This document shows positions 1 to 11,621 of a DNA stretch of 64,000 bases, piece after piece (position 1 is the first letter of the stretch; every line of letters starts with the position of its first letter). The stretch covers positions 62,156,884 to 62,220,883 of the forward strand of contig NC_083338.1 of assembly GCF_019175385.1 (NCBI RefSeq), written 5' to 3'. The DNA is from Lycium barbarum. Taxonomy: Eukaryota; Streptophyta; Magnoliopsida; Solanales; Solanaceae. The notes under the pieces are model-generated. The model did not search any database. It worked only from the letters and a program-made list of their open reading frames with translations, and was not told where the DNA came from. The position numbers were made by a program, and so were the translations under genes.

Positions 1-1132
1 ACTCCCAAACGTCAACAATACATTCATAATATCATAACAATGGTCATTAGTCATTCACATTATCCATATTCCTCAATTCACCTTCATTAGTCCATATCCA
101 TGGCTAGAACCTACGACTATATCCATTCACGTGCATCGCTCATCTAATGTTCTCAACATCATTTGTTACACATTTTCATCACATTACATCAAGGTTCATA
201 ACTCAATTCAAACTATTTTCCAAAATGTCACTATTCATCATTCATGACCCATTTTACCATATTTTCTACAATCCATGCATTTCAACTCTCCAATATCTTA
301 AACAACATATAAATATTATGAATCTTACCTTAGATGTTGTAGGAACAAGCCTTAGTTGATAACACTCCACTTTGAGCAAAACCCTAGTTTATCTCCATTT
401 GAATTTCTTGACCTTGGATGACCTTTGATGATTCCCTTACTCTTGATTCACTTGTTTAATGTTGTTGATGACTTATAATCCTTGAAAACTTGTATAATAA
501 ATGTAGAGAGAGGTTTTAGAGAGAAAGTGTGTAATGTAGAAATGAAATAAAATAAGTCTTGGTCCCCTTATTTAATGACTTGAAAAATCTGTGTTGAAGT
601 GTACAGTGGTCGTGAACTGGGTTTACGGTCCGTCCTCCAGTTTACGGACCATCCATCATGGGTGTATTTAACCATATCAGAACCAGATACTTTAGACTGC
701 AACCATGGTGATTTACAACCATGGTTTACGGGCCGTAAATCACTTTACGGTCCGTAAACCAGGTCGTATTTTACCATTTCCTCGACTGGCAGAAAGTTGA
801 AGTTTTGCATGCCAGTTTACGACCTGCCAGTTTACGGACCGTATACCATTTTACGGTCCGTATTTGCACTTTACGACCACTGGGCAGATTGCAAATCTGC
901 AACTTTTCATATATCTTAGGCTTTTCATTCCAATCACCCACATCCATTTACATACATTGCTCACCTCATACCTTGCCTTATCTTAGCCAACTTTCTCGTC
1001 TTACATCGGATACCTTTGTAATCTCACCTAAGGTCATCAAACGCCATTTGTTACTCATGGAACATCATGCACTCGTACTCATTACTAGTTCATTCACTTG
1101 CGTACCAACGGAAAATTTTCTGAAGTGTAACA
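1..1132 (-). repeat. LTR fragment, element-1 family (U3 side)
   Basis: This is the inner-left-cut remainder of a minus-oriented Ty3/gypsy LTR. It aligns along its length with the right ends of the LTRs at 5433-7464 and 12672-14983. It ends in the same reversed TGTTACA terminus at 1132. From the U3 end it shows a cluster of ACGG/CCGT palindromes (about 605-870), a TATA-like stretch on the minus strand (568-577) and a splice-donor-like AAGGTAAGA whose GT is at 327-328. The rest lies outside the window, so it may be a solo LTR or half of an element. No coding potential; short ORFs here are LTR sequence. Confidence 0.85.
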
Positions 1133-2690
1133 GGCTAGAAGACATTTTCAGAAAAAGAAAGCTTTATTAAAAGTATCTTTATTAAAGCAGCCACAGTAAA
1201 TGGACAGATCAGCAAATGGACAAGAAAAATAAAGTTTCTTTTAGAAAAGCTCACGTGACGATGGGGCCCAAAGAGCACCCGGATGAACTCAAAGATTCTT
1301 TAGTGTTTTGAAATCCGAAGTTGAAGTCCGCCAGACACCTATAAATAGCAACATTTGTGGAGAAACAAAGACATCACCAAGAAGGGCACCAACCACCTCT
1401 CTCTAGAAAACTTCCATACTCCCCTTCTCTTTCATCAAATGCTCCAATCTCTTTTCCCATCCAAACCCCTTGTAATATAAACTCATATTATTAAGTTTTT
1501 AATACCTACCCCCTAGTGTGAAGTAGTTTTGGGGTTCCCCAAAAGGGAAACCTCTCTCCTTCTTCAAACCATGTAAGTTTATTTACTATGTATTCTGTGC
1601 TACTCTCCCTATTATGTAAATTATTTCGTGATTGTATGAATATTATGTTTAAGCGATTATTTCCTTGTCATCATGAACCTGTTATTCTTAGTATATGGTT
1701 ATTCTCTTAACTTCTTAATAACCTCGATGGATTAACCTGTAAATTACTAGGTTTTAAAGAGGCCGTTTTAATATCCAAATAATGAAGGACGATGTTGGCC
1801 GTGGTCACCGGGGTATGGTTAAAGATGACTGTTATTAAGAACAAAGGTTAAAAGAAAGAGATGAACAGTATAACAAGATTCATGACTGGACAGAGTCCAG
1901 ATTATTAAAAAAAAAAAAAACTAAAATTTTGGGAGATAGACAGAAAATTAGAAATATAACTACATGATAAGAAGAAATATAGGAGTGAGGAAGTACCGAG
2001 TAGGATTGTTAAAAATTTATTTGAAAAACAACATTAATTTCCCTGCTTTGTCTTTTGAACTTTTCTTATTGAAAGAACTTATTGAAAAATTACTACCCCT
2101 CTCATATATATATCTATATACACACACTAATGGGGTACTAATAACAATAAGCTCTTTTTCCTCCTCTTAAAGATAATTTGAGGATTTCAGTTTAACTTTT
2201 ACTTTTTGCTACTGGTACTCATTTGTTGATTATGATCTATAAACTAAGATAGCTACGATCATAAATTGGAAGTATTATCTGTTGATGAGGTTTCATTAAA
2301 TATGATTATGTGTAACAATTAACCAATATTGCATTTTGTCATATCCAAAACCTAAAGCGTGTAAACCAGACCAATATGACGCAATTTGACAATGATGTTG
2401 AGAGAAAAGGTAGGTTATAATTTTGATTATCAGTACAACTGGGATGCTTATGAAAAAGGAAGCTAAAAGTTACCACCTTTAAAATTATCCGATGATATAG
2501 GTAACTTAATATAGTGACAAGGCACAAAATTTAAAATCTATAGTAGCCAGGTACTAATGACAATGTGCTCTGTTTTCTCCAAATATAGATAGTTTATGAA
2601 TTTTTCAATTCGATGTTTACTCTTTACTACTATTAACATGTAGATTTTGTAGTGAGATATTTGCTACTCCATCTATTTTAATTTGTTTTT
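1133..2690 (+). other. Unassigned promoter-like and AT-rich sequence
   Basis: No gene is visible. There is a G-box-like CACGTGAC near 1252-1259, a TATA box at 1340-1347 (CTATAAATAG context) followed by a pyrimidine-rich leader, and a GTAAGT donor-like site near 1572. An A-run lies at about 1906-1919. This could be the regulatory end of a retroelement or an endogenous pararetrovirus, but no reverse transcriptase or coat gene is next to it. From about 1930 on the sequence is AT-rich with an imperfect internal repeat (about 2130-2230 against 2550-2650). Near 2664-2690 a degenerate Stowaway-like end precedes the next LTR. Confidence 0.35.
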
Positions 2691-2699
2691 CTTACATAT

Positions 2700-3368
2700 G
2701 TATATCGTAAAAACTGGATCAACTTGTGTCCAATAGGAACCGAGGTAAAGGTTACAGCCGTCCAAAATGAGGTCAAAGGAGAGTAAGGTCATAACCACCG
2801 GCAGGAACGAAAACCAAGGGGTCGGGAGTGCGTTCAACTTTGCTTCAACACCGAGGGTATTCTGCTGAGCACAGAAAACCCGAGCCTAAAGGGCACACTC
2901 AATATAGGTTTGGATAATCAGTTATGGGGCAGGCCACGCGTCATCTGATCATTCCGCCACTTGCGCTGACAATGGTACAGGTGTCAGACCGTACGGAAGC
3001 AGCCTTATCCATTTTAGGTTTTTCTAGAAGGGATTTTCTTACATTGTACTAGGGCCCATTTACTGTTAGCTATAAATAGAGGGATGCCCTTTCCTTTTTG
3101 AGGTAAGCTTTTCACTATTCTACATATTGTAATCAGCAAAGTGGCAAAGGAATTTTCTTAAGCATTTTGGCTCGGTTAAAGGAAGCATCCTCCAGACCGG
3201 ACCAATTCATAGCATTTATCAACTTGTCTTCTTTGGTTCCCGTTATTGTTATTTACTAATACATATCTCTACTTACTCATTATTGTCTTAAATTATAAAT
3301 TAAATCTAACCACATATCCTATCAACCACTTACAAATTCAATTGTTACCCAATATTTGGGGGTAGACA
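2700..3368 (+). repeat. 5' LTR of a Tat-like gypsy element (start approximate)
   Basis: The right end is firm: the sequence ends GTAGACA at 3368, two bases before a primer-binding site. A TATA box (TATAAATAG, 3071-3079) is followed 20-30 bases later by a GAGGTAAGC donor-like site. I could not fix the left end; it lies close to 2700, where a Stowaway-like AT-rich sequence stops. Length about 0.67 kb. No 3' LTR is visible because the element is cut at 3969. Confidence 0.65.
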
Positions 3369-3369
3369 G

Positions 3370-3389
3370 TTTGGCGCCCACCGTGGGGC
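3370..3389 (+). other. Primer-binding site (Tat-like element)
   Basis: The sequence TTGGCGCCCACCGTGGGG directly follows the LTR end. This type of site is typical of plant Tat/Retand-group gypsy elements, unlike the initiator-Met sites of the other elements in this window. Confidence 0.75.
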
Positions 3390-3436
3390 ATAGGATAATA
3401 GTGGTGGTTTAATTTGCTACTTCCTTTTTCACTTGT

Positions 3437-3969
3437 TTGAAAGTTTGCAGATTTGCTGAAAATACGTTCGAAATGGAAAACAGCGGTCACTCCGGGCATG
3501 TAAACAACAACGACATAATTGTTGAAAATGAAAACAACAGTGGGTTACGGAACCTACCTACAGATCCAGTCGACCCAAATGCCGTCAACTCAAGAGAAGG
3601 CCTTAACCGGCAGAATACCGTCAAATGGGAGAATGCTGCCCTTCCGGCCACAGACCCTTTGAATAGCCATAACTGAACTACTTTACCTCGGGAGCAAGCC
3701 TAGAAAGCACCGGATATACCGGATGAGATTAACTTATGTTTGATATTTGAAATGTTGCAGGACCAAGCAATTGCCATAGCTTAGCTCAAGAGCAAAGACC
3801 GCAAGGCAGCATCGGCAAAGCCAAAAGAGGCTACTGAACCAAGGCGAAAGGAGGCACGAATAGTCGAAAGCAATGGATCCGGGGCCGGTTCATCTACCGA
3901 GGTTTTAAAAATGCTCGAAACTTTGGCAAAATGGGTCGATTCAACGGAGAAAAGGGTGGAAACATACAG
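3437..3969 (+). pseudogene. Gag N-terminus, truncated, Tat-like gypsy
   Basis: One reading frame runs from 3437 (a likelier start is the ATG at 3473) through to 3969, interrupted by stops at 3674-3676 and two TAG codons further on. The peptide is Asn-rich at the start (ENSGHSGHVNNN), then has a MLQDQAIAIA stretch and a Ser/Lys/Glu-rich segment ending KMLETLAKWVDSTEKRVE. This resembles the poorly conserved, coiled N-terminal part of Tat-type Gag; no retrotransposon-gag core or zinc knuckle is left. It follows the primer site as gag should. An LTR insertion at 3970 cuts it off. The clade call rests on the primer site and general layout, so it is moderate. Confidence 0.6.
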
Positions 3970-4485
3970 TGTCACGACCCAACCCCGTAGGCCGTGACTA
4001 AGTACCCGAACTGGGCACTCGTATACATATTCGTATAGCTACATGTTCAGTCCACAATAAACACCATATGGAATTCATAACGACAAAACCATGGTCTCAG
4101 ATTTGTCGCATAATTATTCATATAAGAGCAAGCCGACAAGGCTGCCATCATATATCATATGCAAGCCGACAAGGCTGCCATCACATATCAATATCATATG
4201 CAAGCCGACAAGGCTGCCACTATAGACGAACATCATACCACAGCACATCGTATAAACACAGCTGAACGGAACCCATACACAACCCACACATATGTCCACA
4301 GACCTCTAAGCGTTTCAACAGTGAAATATGACGGGACAGGGCCCCGTCGTACCCTTAAACATCAAATGCATATTTTTAGATCGAAAAGGATCTATACCAA
4401 AGTCTGGGATCCGGAACAACGGAACTCTCCAAGATAGCAGAAGGGAAGTCTTAAGCTGGCGGTTCACCAAAACGTGTATCCGTAC

Positions 4486-4542
4486 CTGCGGGCATAAAAC
4501 GCAGCCCCCCGAAGAAAGGGGGTCAGTACGGAATATGTACTG
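4486..4542 (-). other. R-U5 triple-hairpin module, copy 1
   Basis: On the sense (minus) strand: CAGTAC/GTACTG, then a GC stem of the CCCCC/GGGGG type, then CTGCG/CGCAG closing a loop with ATGCC. 57 nt. Confidence 0.7.
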
Positions 4543-5105
4543 AGGATGTAAAGAGGGAAATACAGTAAAAGGATCATAACTTAAATATGGAGTACAGTAA
4601 ATATGTACAATATCCAGAATACCAAAACACTTGCCTTTGTAACATAATCATACTTGTCAATATCATATATCGTATGCATATTTATATATCGTACCCGGCC
4701 CTTTAATGAGGGACTCGATGAATAAGATCATCATATGCCCTCCTGGCCGCCATGACATGTCATCATATCATTATATCACCATATCGTCATATCGTCATAT
4801 CGTCATATTATCATATCATCATATACATATATACCGTACCCGGCCCTCTAGTGAGGGACTCGGTGAACAATGCAGTGAAACTGTGCACGAAAACATACCT
4901 GGCCCGGGACTCGGTGAAAGACATATTGAGGTATGCACGAGCAGAATAATGAGAAACTATATGCAATTCAAAACTTTTTTATGGACTCAATAGAATAGTC
5001 AACACGAACCATCGTTCGCAAATTCAAATAATAGTCATATCATTTACCTTTCGGATGTCCCTGTGGATTATATCAAAATGGAACTTTGAAATCATTCGTA
5101 CATAT

Positions 5106-5107
<2 letters not shown>

Positions 5108-5150
<43 letters not shown>
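5108..5150. repeat. (TA)n microsatellite
   Basis: About 21 uninterrupted AT dinucleotides inside the LTR fragment. LTR D has no such run at the matching place, so it expanded after the copies diverged. Confidence 0.95.
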
Positions 5151-5432
5151 GTAAGTTATAAGAATCAAGATCATTAGCCATCCTAGTGGCTCTAGGAATA
5201 GTAATTCCTTTGGAATCATATATATATCGTATATTCATTTCACAACGATCATGCCAAAACGAAAGAAGGGTTAGCTTCACATACCTTTAGCGCTTATTCG
5301 TCACATGACAATAAAATACATCATTAAATCTTAGATGATTTCAAGATAAGCACAAAATGAGTTTGAAGCAGGGCGAAATTAAGTGTCAGCTAGCTACATG
5401 TTTGGACGGATTCAGTAGCGTTTTGGTTCAAA

Positions 5433-7464
5433 CTCTAAGAGAGTATGACATATCACATGAGCGGGACAGGACCCCGCTATGCCCGTAATTATATACACAA
5501 AAGAATGAATACCCAAAAGCTATGGCTCCGGAAGAAATGGAGCTCTACTATGTAATCTCTGAATAAGCAGCTATGGATCAAGTCTGTCTCCCTGTGCACC
5601 TGCGGGCATGACGCAGCGTCCACAAACAAAAGGACGTCAGTACGAAAAATGTACTGAGTATGTAAAGCATGATCAACATCGATATACAAGCATGATGAAC
5701 AACAGATGAAATAGCATAGGAGGGGAGACAATAATATCATCGTTATAGCACTTACTTGCCTCTCATAGGGACCTTCCATTTCTCATACGTATTAGTACAC
5801 ATACGTCATCATCCGTATTCCCTAATAGTACTCGTACCATACTTGTGCTCGTATTCATATACATGTCCTTATTCGTATTCATATACATAGTCTTATCACA
5901 TTCACATTCATTTTATATACATAGTCATTTCATATACATAGCATTTACATAGCATACCCAACCTCATAGGATCGGTGTTTCATACATACTTGGCCAACCA
6001 AGGCTCAAGGTTACTCATACCTGGCCCTACCAAGGCTTCAGGGTTATTCGTACCATCTGCAGAGGTGTGCGCGCGTTTTGTAATCGTATGCATACTTTAT
6101 ACACATTCATATACATATATTCTACCCGGCGTATAAGCTCGGGGTTTCATTATAGCCCTTCATAGGCACATATAAGTATAATAGCCCGTAGGCACCTTTA
6201 GCATCATTATTATTATTATCATTACTAACATCATCATTATCGTTACTTCTATATCATAGGCTTGCTCGTCGTATGAGGTGCGTAGTACAATCGTAGTACA
6301 TATCAAGGATCGTGAGCTTATGAGCTCGGAATATCAATCATTTGGAGACAACATATTCATATAGAAGATTTAAGAGTTTGGCCAAGGGACCATGCCTTAT
6401 GAAAGAAGGGTTAGCCTTACATACCTTTTCGTCGAATTATTCTACACTTGCACGTTCCCTTCCAATGCTAGCGTTTATACCTTCATTAATATCATAACAA
6501 TGGCCATTAGTCATTCACCTTATCCACATTCCTTAACTTGCTTCTAATTCACCCATACTCATGGTCATAACACCCAACTTCGTCCATTCATCTAAAGTGT
6601 CTAGTTCATGATCTTGATACCATTTACAACACATTCATATCACAACACAACAACATTCATGATTCAATTCAAACTATTCCTCAAAATGTCACTATTCATC
6701 ATTCATAACCCATTTTACCATATTTTCTACAATCCATGTATTTTAATTCTCCAATACCTTAAACATCATGTAAATATCATGAATCTTACCTTAGAAGTTG
6801 TAGGAGCAAGCTTTAGTTGATAATACTCCTCCTTGAGCAAAACCCTAGTTTATCTCCATTTGGATTTCTTGACTTTGAATGATCTTTGATGATTTCCTTA
6901 CTCTTGATTCTCTTGTTTAATGTTGTTGATGACTTATGATCCTTGAAAACTTGGATAATAAATGTAGAGAGAGCTTTTAGAGAGAAAGTGTGTAATGTAG
7001 AAATGAAATAAAACAAATGTTTGTCCCTTTATTTAATGAATTGCAAATCTGTGCTGAGGTGAACAGTGATCTTAAACTGAGTTTATGACCCGTATTCCAT
7101 TTTACAGTTCGTCCATCGCGGTCGTCTTTAACCTTTTCAAAAACCAAAAACTTTGGCTGTTTGCATGGTGATTTACGACCATGGTTTACGGACCGTAAAT
7201 CACTTTACGGTCCGTATTCCAGGTCATATTATACCATTCCTCGACTGGCAGAATGTTGAAGTCTTGCATGCCAATTTACGACTGCCAGTTTACGGACCGT
7301 ATACCAATTTACGGTCCGTCCTAGCACTTTACGACCACTGGGCAGTTGCAAATCTGCAACTTCTCATATTTCTTAGACTTCTCATTTTAATCATCCACAT
7401 CCATTTGCATGCATCACTAGTTCATTTACTTGCGTTCCAACGGGAAATTTTCCGAGGTGTAACA
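5433..7464 (-). repeat. Element 1 3' LTR (3'-truncated)
   Basis: Co-linear with 12952-14983 at identical length. It keeps U3 with the ACGG/CCGT palindromes (about 7070-7335), a donor-like AAGGTAAGA (GT at 6788-6789), the hairpin module (5600-5656) and a minisatellite-like stretch (about 5965-6070). It lacks the U5 end with the terminal hairpin. Paired ORFs seen in both LTRs are repeated noncoding sequence. Confidence 0.92.
5600..5656 (-). other. R-U5 triple-hairpin module, copy 2
   Basis: Sense strand: CAGTAC/GTACTG, CGTCC/GGACG, CTGCG/CGCAG. All three stems intact; 57 nt. Confidence 0.75.
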
Positions 7465-7500
7465 TTCTTTCCCCCTTAAGAACATTCGTCCTCGAATGTT
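7465..7500 (-). other. Polypurine tract and adjacent palindrome of element 1
   Basis: Reading on the minus strand, the inverted repeat AACATTCG/CGAATGTT (7481-7500, 4-nt loop) is followed by the purine run AAGGGGGAAAGAA (7465-7478), which abuts the 3' LTR. The purine run is the expected plus-strand primer. The palindrome recurs at the same place in elements 3 and 4. Confidence 0.85.
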
Positions 7501-7666
7501 AAAGTCTTCGGGGATTCTATAAAAATTTCGCCAGATTTTCCCCTACGATATGGCACTACCATCCTGCCACAACAACCCATAATATCGATGCCCCACAGGG
7601 CCAAAAATCAATAGCATAAAAATTTGGCCACACACGACCTAAAAGCATAAAGGAAACATGCATACC

Positions 7667-8494
7667 TTATGATCTTGATGTCTCATCTCGGACTTCTTCC
7701 GAGGGCTGAAATAAATGTGGGTGTTTGGATCGCATACTCTCTTCTGCTTCCTATGTCATTTCCTCTCGTTTACTGCTTCTCCATAGAACCTTAACTGAGG
7801 CCACTTCTTTGCTTCTAAGCCTCCGTACTTTCCTGTCTAATATAGCAATGGGTATCTCCTCATAAGTCAATTTCTCTGTCACTTGCACATCATTTACTGG
7901 GACGATCCTAGTAGGATCTCCAATACATTTCCGGAGCATCGAGACGTGGAATACTGGATGAACTGACTCCAATTCCGGAGGTAGATCTAACTCATAGGCC
8001 ACCTTGCCTATTTTGCGCACAATCTTATATGGCCCAATATACCGGGGACTAAGTTTCCCCTTTTTGCCAAATCTCATAACGCCCTTCATTGGCGACACTT
8101 TCAAGAACACCCAATCTTTCACTTCGACCTCTAAGTCTCTTCGACGATTATCCGCATAGGACTTTTGACGACCTTGGGCTGTTAACAACCGATCTTGTAT
8201 GAGCTTAACTTTCTCTATAGCTTGCTGGACCAAGTCTGGCCCTATCAACTTAGTTTCTCCGGCTTCAAACCACCCAATTGGGGATCTACACTTTCGCCCA
8301 TATAAAGCTTCATACGGTGCCATTTGAATACTAGAGTGATAACTATTATTGTAAGCGAATTCTATGAGTGGCAAATGATCATCCCAATTTCCTCCAAAGT
8401 CTATCATACATGCTCGTAACATATCCTCAAGAGTATGTATAGTGCGTTCAGCTTGCCCATCGGTCTGCGGATGAAATGTCGTGCTGAGGCGCAC
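7667..8494 (-). pseudogene. Integrase C-terminal half and chromodomain-like tail (element 1)
   Basis: It begins [20 protein letters not shown], holding the catalytic Glu of the integrase core (QAERT), and continues with the [14 protein letters not shown] block and the [11 protein letters not shown] motif common to plant gypsy integrases. The C-terminus ([13 protein letters not shown], then after a stop EAEESMRSK) matches the divergent chromodomain of Tekay/Del-type chromoviruses. Two nonsense changes are visible: a TAA just before 8494 where relatives have Gln, and a TAG at 7751-7753 where relatives have Trp. Reading past that, the natural end is the TAA at 7667-7669. Confidence 0.9.
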
Positions 8495-9330
8495 TTAGGT
8501 TCCTAAACCCTCTTGGAAAGACTTCCAAAACTTAGCTGTAAACTGAGTCCCTCTATCGGAGATAATAGACACTGGAACACCATGAAGTCTCACTATCTCT
8601 TTAAGGTAAAGCCTTGCATAATCTTCTGACACATAGGTCGTTCTGACCGGTAAGAAATGAGCTGACTTGGTGAGTGTATCTACAATCACCCATATAGAAT
8701 CACACTTACGTCGAGAACGGGGTAACCCTGTAATGAAGTCCATATTAATCACTTCCCACTTCCACGTTGGGATTTCTATAGCTTGCGACAATCCACCCGG
8801 CTTTTGGTGCTCGATCTTCACTTGTTGACAATTAGGACATTGAGCTACAAACTCCGCTGTATCTTTCTTCATCCCATTCCACCAATATATAGACTTAAGG
8901 TCGTGATACATTTTCGTCGCTCCGGGGTGAACAGAATAACGAGAACAGTGAGCTTCTCTCAAAATATGGTGGCGTAAACTTGCCACATCAGGGACACATA
9001 ATCTGCCTCGGCATCGGAGAACTCCGTCTCCTGAAATATCAAATGATGACTCATTTTTCTGAGGGAGTGTATCTCTGTACTGCATTAGCATGGGATCCTC
9101 ATATTGTCGCTCCTTCACTTCTGCTACTAGCGACGAGACTGTAGAATTCTGAATAGTAGTTCCCTTGCAACCTGAGTCCATTACTCGGACTCCTAGGCTA
9201 GCTAGCTGCCGGAGCTCACGACCCATTTCTCTCTTCTCTGGTTGTACATCACTTAGACTTCCCATCGATCTACGGCTAAGAGCATCAGCCACAACATTTG
9301 CCTTTCCGGGGTGATACAAAATCTCAACAT
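8495..9330 (-). pseudogene. RNase H end, zinc-finger and integrase core (element 1)
   Basis: Opens with the end of RNase H ([15 protein letters not shown]), then a spacer, then the HHCC zinc-binding region of integrase ([12 protein letters not shown] followed by CPNCQQVK), then the rve core with NMDFITGLP and [11 protein letters not shown], the first two catalytic Asp residues. It continues into the next segment in the same frame after a premature TAA. An upstream stop (LLKD-stop-DVEIL) separates it from the rest of RNase H. Function in an intact relative: insertion of the cDNA into chromatin. Confidence 0.9.
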
Positions 9331-9445
9331 CCTAGTCCTTTAGCAATTCTAACCATCGTCGTTGCCGCAGATTCAACTCTTTCTGCTTGAAGTTGTATTG
9401 AAGACTCTTATGATCTGTATAAATATCCACGTGGACACCATATAA

Positions 9446-9685
9446 TTAATGTCTCCATATCTTTAATGCATGAACCACCGCGGCCAATTCTAGATCATGG
9501 GTAGGATAATTCTGCTCATGTTTTCGTAATTGCCTTGAGGCATACGCAATCACTTTGCCATGTTGCATCAACACACAACCTAGCCCAACACCTGAAGCAT
9601 CGCAATAAATGACATATCCCTCCAATCCCTCTGGAAGTGTCAAAACTGGGGCAGAAGTCAATCTACCCTTTAACTTTTGGAAACT
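9446..9685 (-). pseudogene. RNase H domain start (element 1)
   Basis: Contains [15 protein letters not shown] with the first catalytic Asp and [18 protein letters not shown] with the Glu. A TAT to TAA type change after WRH stops it. It is out of frame with the upstream RT because 13 nt are missing near 9686-9690, where the intact relative at 53875-53900 encodes WTDACERSFQ. The missing piece is flanked by an ACG repeat, consistent with slippage or microhomology repair. Confidence 0.88.
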
Positions 9686-10736
9686 ACGTCCATTGAAACT
9701 TTGCCGATTTCTGGGTCAACTTTGTGAGTGGTGCAGAAATAGAAGAAAAACCTTCAACGAACCTCCTATAATAACCTACTAAGCCCAGAAAACTACGAAC
9801 CTCCGTAGAAGTTGTGGGCCTTGGCCAGGTTTTCACGGCCTCAATCTTTTGGCTATCCACTCGAATACCATCGGCTGCAACAATATGCCCTAAAAATGCC
9901 ACCGAGTTCAACCAAAACTCGCACTTGGAAAACTTTGCAAATAACTCTCGGGTTCGAAGAACTCCGAGGACAATACGCAAATGATCCGCACGTTCTGCCT
10001 CGGATCTAGAATACACCAGGATATCGTCGATAAATACTATCACAAACAAATCCAGGAAGGGCCTGAAGACATTATTCATCAAATCCATAAACACCGTTGG
10101 CGCATTAGTTAGCCCAAATGACATTACCCGGAATTCAAAATGACCATATCTCGTTCTAAAAGTTGTCTTAGGGATATCTTTCTCCCTAACTCTCACTTGA
10201 TGATACCCGGACCTCAAATCAATCTTTGAAAACCATTTGGCACCTTGCAATTGATCAAATAAATCATCAATCCTCGGGAGAGGATATCTATACTTGATCG
10301 TCACTTTATTCAACTGCCGATAGTCAATACACATCCTTAAAGAGCCATCTTTCTTTCGGACAAACAATACGGGCGCTCCCCACGGGGATGAACTAGGCCT
10401 AATGAAGCCTTTGTAAAGCAAATCTTTCAATTGCTCCTTCAACTCTTTCAATTCTGCGGGTGTCATTCTATACGGAGGAATAGATATAGGTTTTGTGCCT
10501 TGCAATACATCAATGGCAAAATCAATCTCCCGTTCGGGAGGAAGGCCTGGAAGCTCTTCCGGGAACACATCCGGAAATTCATTCACTACTGGAACTGACT
10601 GAAGAGTTTGCGATTCAGCTTCTACATCTTGAACTCGCACTAGATGATAAATACATCCTTTCGTGATCATCTTCCTTGCCTTTAGATAGGAAATAAACCT
10701 ACCTTTTGGTGACGCTGTATTCCCTTTCCATTCCAA
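9684..10736 (-). pseudogene. Reverse transcriptase (element 1)
   Basis: 350 codons without a stop. Starts in the protease-RT linker ([20 protein letters not shown]), then [21 protein letters not shown] and the RT proper: [38 protein letters not shown] (motif A Asp), [10 protein letters not shown] (motif B) and [12 protein letters not shown] (motif C, both Asp present). All polymerase residues I can check are intact. It ends KFQWT at the 13-nt deletion, and an upstream stop separates it from the protease. It would copy element RNA into cDNA in the particle. Confidence 0.92.
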
Positions 10737-10754
10737 GACTGGTTCTCCCGGAAA

Positions 10755-11276
10755 TTAGAAACGAACCATTTTCATTCTACAATCAACATTGGCATAACAA
10801 GAAGCCAACCAATGCATGCCCATAATAACATCAAAGTCTACCATTTCTAGCTCATGCAAATCAATCATGGTACGACGGTCACAAATCATAACTACACAAT
10901 TTCTATATACTCGGCTAGCTATTACCGATTCACCCACGGGTGTAGACATCTCAAAAGGTTTGATCGACTCCGGCTCAACTATAAATTGACCCGCAATATA
11001 AGGAGTAACATATGATAATATGGAGCCCGGATCAATCAAAGCATACACATCATGAGAGAATACCGATAATATACCTGTGACCACGTCAGGAGAAGACTCA
11101 AGATCTTGGCGTCCAGCCAAAGCATAAATACGGTGTTGAGGACCGCTAGTACTGGGAGCTCTGCCTCTACCTCTACCATGGCCGACTGGCACATGTGAAA
11201 CTGGCCCCGTAGGGCGTACAGATGTCGAAGATCCGGCTACCGACCCTGATGGCTGGGTCCTACCTCTACCATGTAC
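10755..11276 (-). pseudogene. Retroviral-type aspartic protease region (element 1)
   Basis: The segment from 11192 reads GPQHRIYALAGRQ, then HDVYALIDPGSILSYVTPYI, where DPGS stands in the place of the catalytic D-[ST]-G of the RVP_2-type protease; DPG is usual in this plant group, as element 2 shows the same. The FDVIMGMHWL block follows. It ends at an early stop after MVRF. The part between 11193 and 11276 is the Gly/Arg-rich linker after the zinc knuckle and is open only if the TAA at about 11274 is ignored. Confidence 0.85.
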
Positions 11277-11618
11277 TTAGGGGCAATCACGCATAATATG
11301 GCCTGGCCGACCACATGAATAGCAAACGTCTGAACCCAATCGGCACTGACCCCAATGAACCTTCCCACACTGGGAACAACGTGGCACGGGTGGCCTTGAC
11401 TGGCCTGAATCATCTCTAAACTGAGGTCCTGAATAACTCGGGCTCGGCCCTGAACGAGCAGACCTATCAAATCTCTGGCCTGAAGACCGTGGAGGTGCAC
11501 TAGTCATAGAATAGCCTGAATGTCTAGGGAACTGCTGCCTGTGTCCACCTCTGGACTCACTCATTGGGCCGGAAGATCTGGCCCTCTTGTTATGTCCCCG
11601 ATCTTGATCACGTTCACC
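11277..11618 (-). pseudogene. Gag C-terminus with two cysteine knuckles (element 1)
   Basis: Ser/Arg/Gly-rich stretch followed by CSQCGKVHWGQC and CYSCGRPGHIMRDC. The second is a canonical CX2CX4HX4C nucleic-acid-binding knuckle. Separated from the Gag core by a TGA at 11619-11621, where the sibling at about 51980 has CGA-type Arg coding, a CpG-transition type change. Confidence 0.88.
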
Positions 11619-11621
11619 TCT

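Larger units (their letters stand above)
3970..5432 (-). repeat. LTR fragment, same family as solo LTR D
   Basis: It starts TGTCACGACCC (the U5 end of a minus-oriented LTR) and aligns with 36921-38165 of solo LTR D through the shared R-U5 blocks, including the hairpin module (4486-4542). A short tandem array of about 33 bp units carrying GCCGACAAGGCTGCC lies at about 4128-4220, and a (TA)n run at 5108-5150. Beyond about 5300 similarity to D fades. At 5432/5433 it joins abruptly to element 1's 3' LTR, so its U3 half is missing. Confidence 0.75.

Noticed and set aside
1906..1919. Poly(A) tail of a processed pseudogene
   Set aside because: No coding match upstream and no flanking duplication found.
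3781..3975. Minus-strand ORF at 3781-3975
   Set aside because: Shadow of the Tat-like gag remnant, which reads on the plus strand.
5489..7016. ORFs repeated at 5489-5779/13008-13298, 6608-6820/14127-14339 and 6813-7016/14332-14535 as possible conserved small genes
   Set aside because: They are identical because they lie in the two LTRs of element 1; they have no codon bias or homologue and cover RNA-structure and U3 regions.
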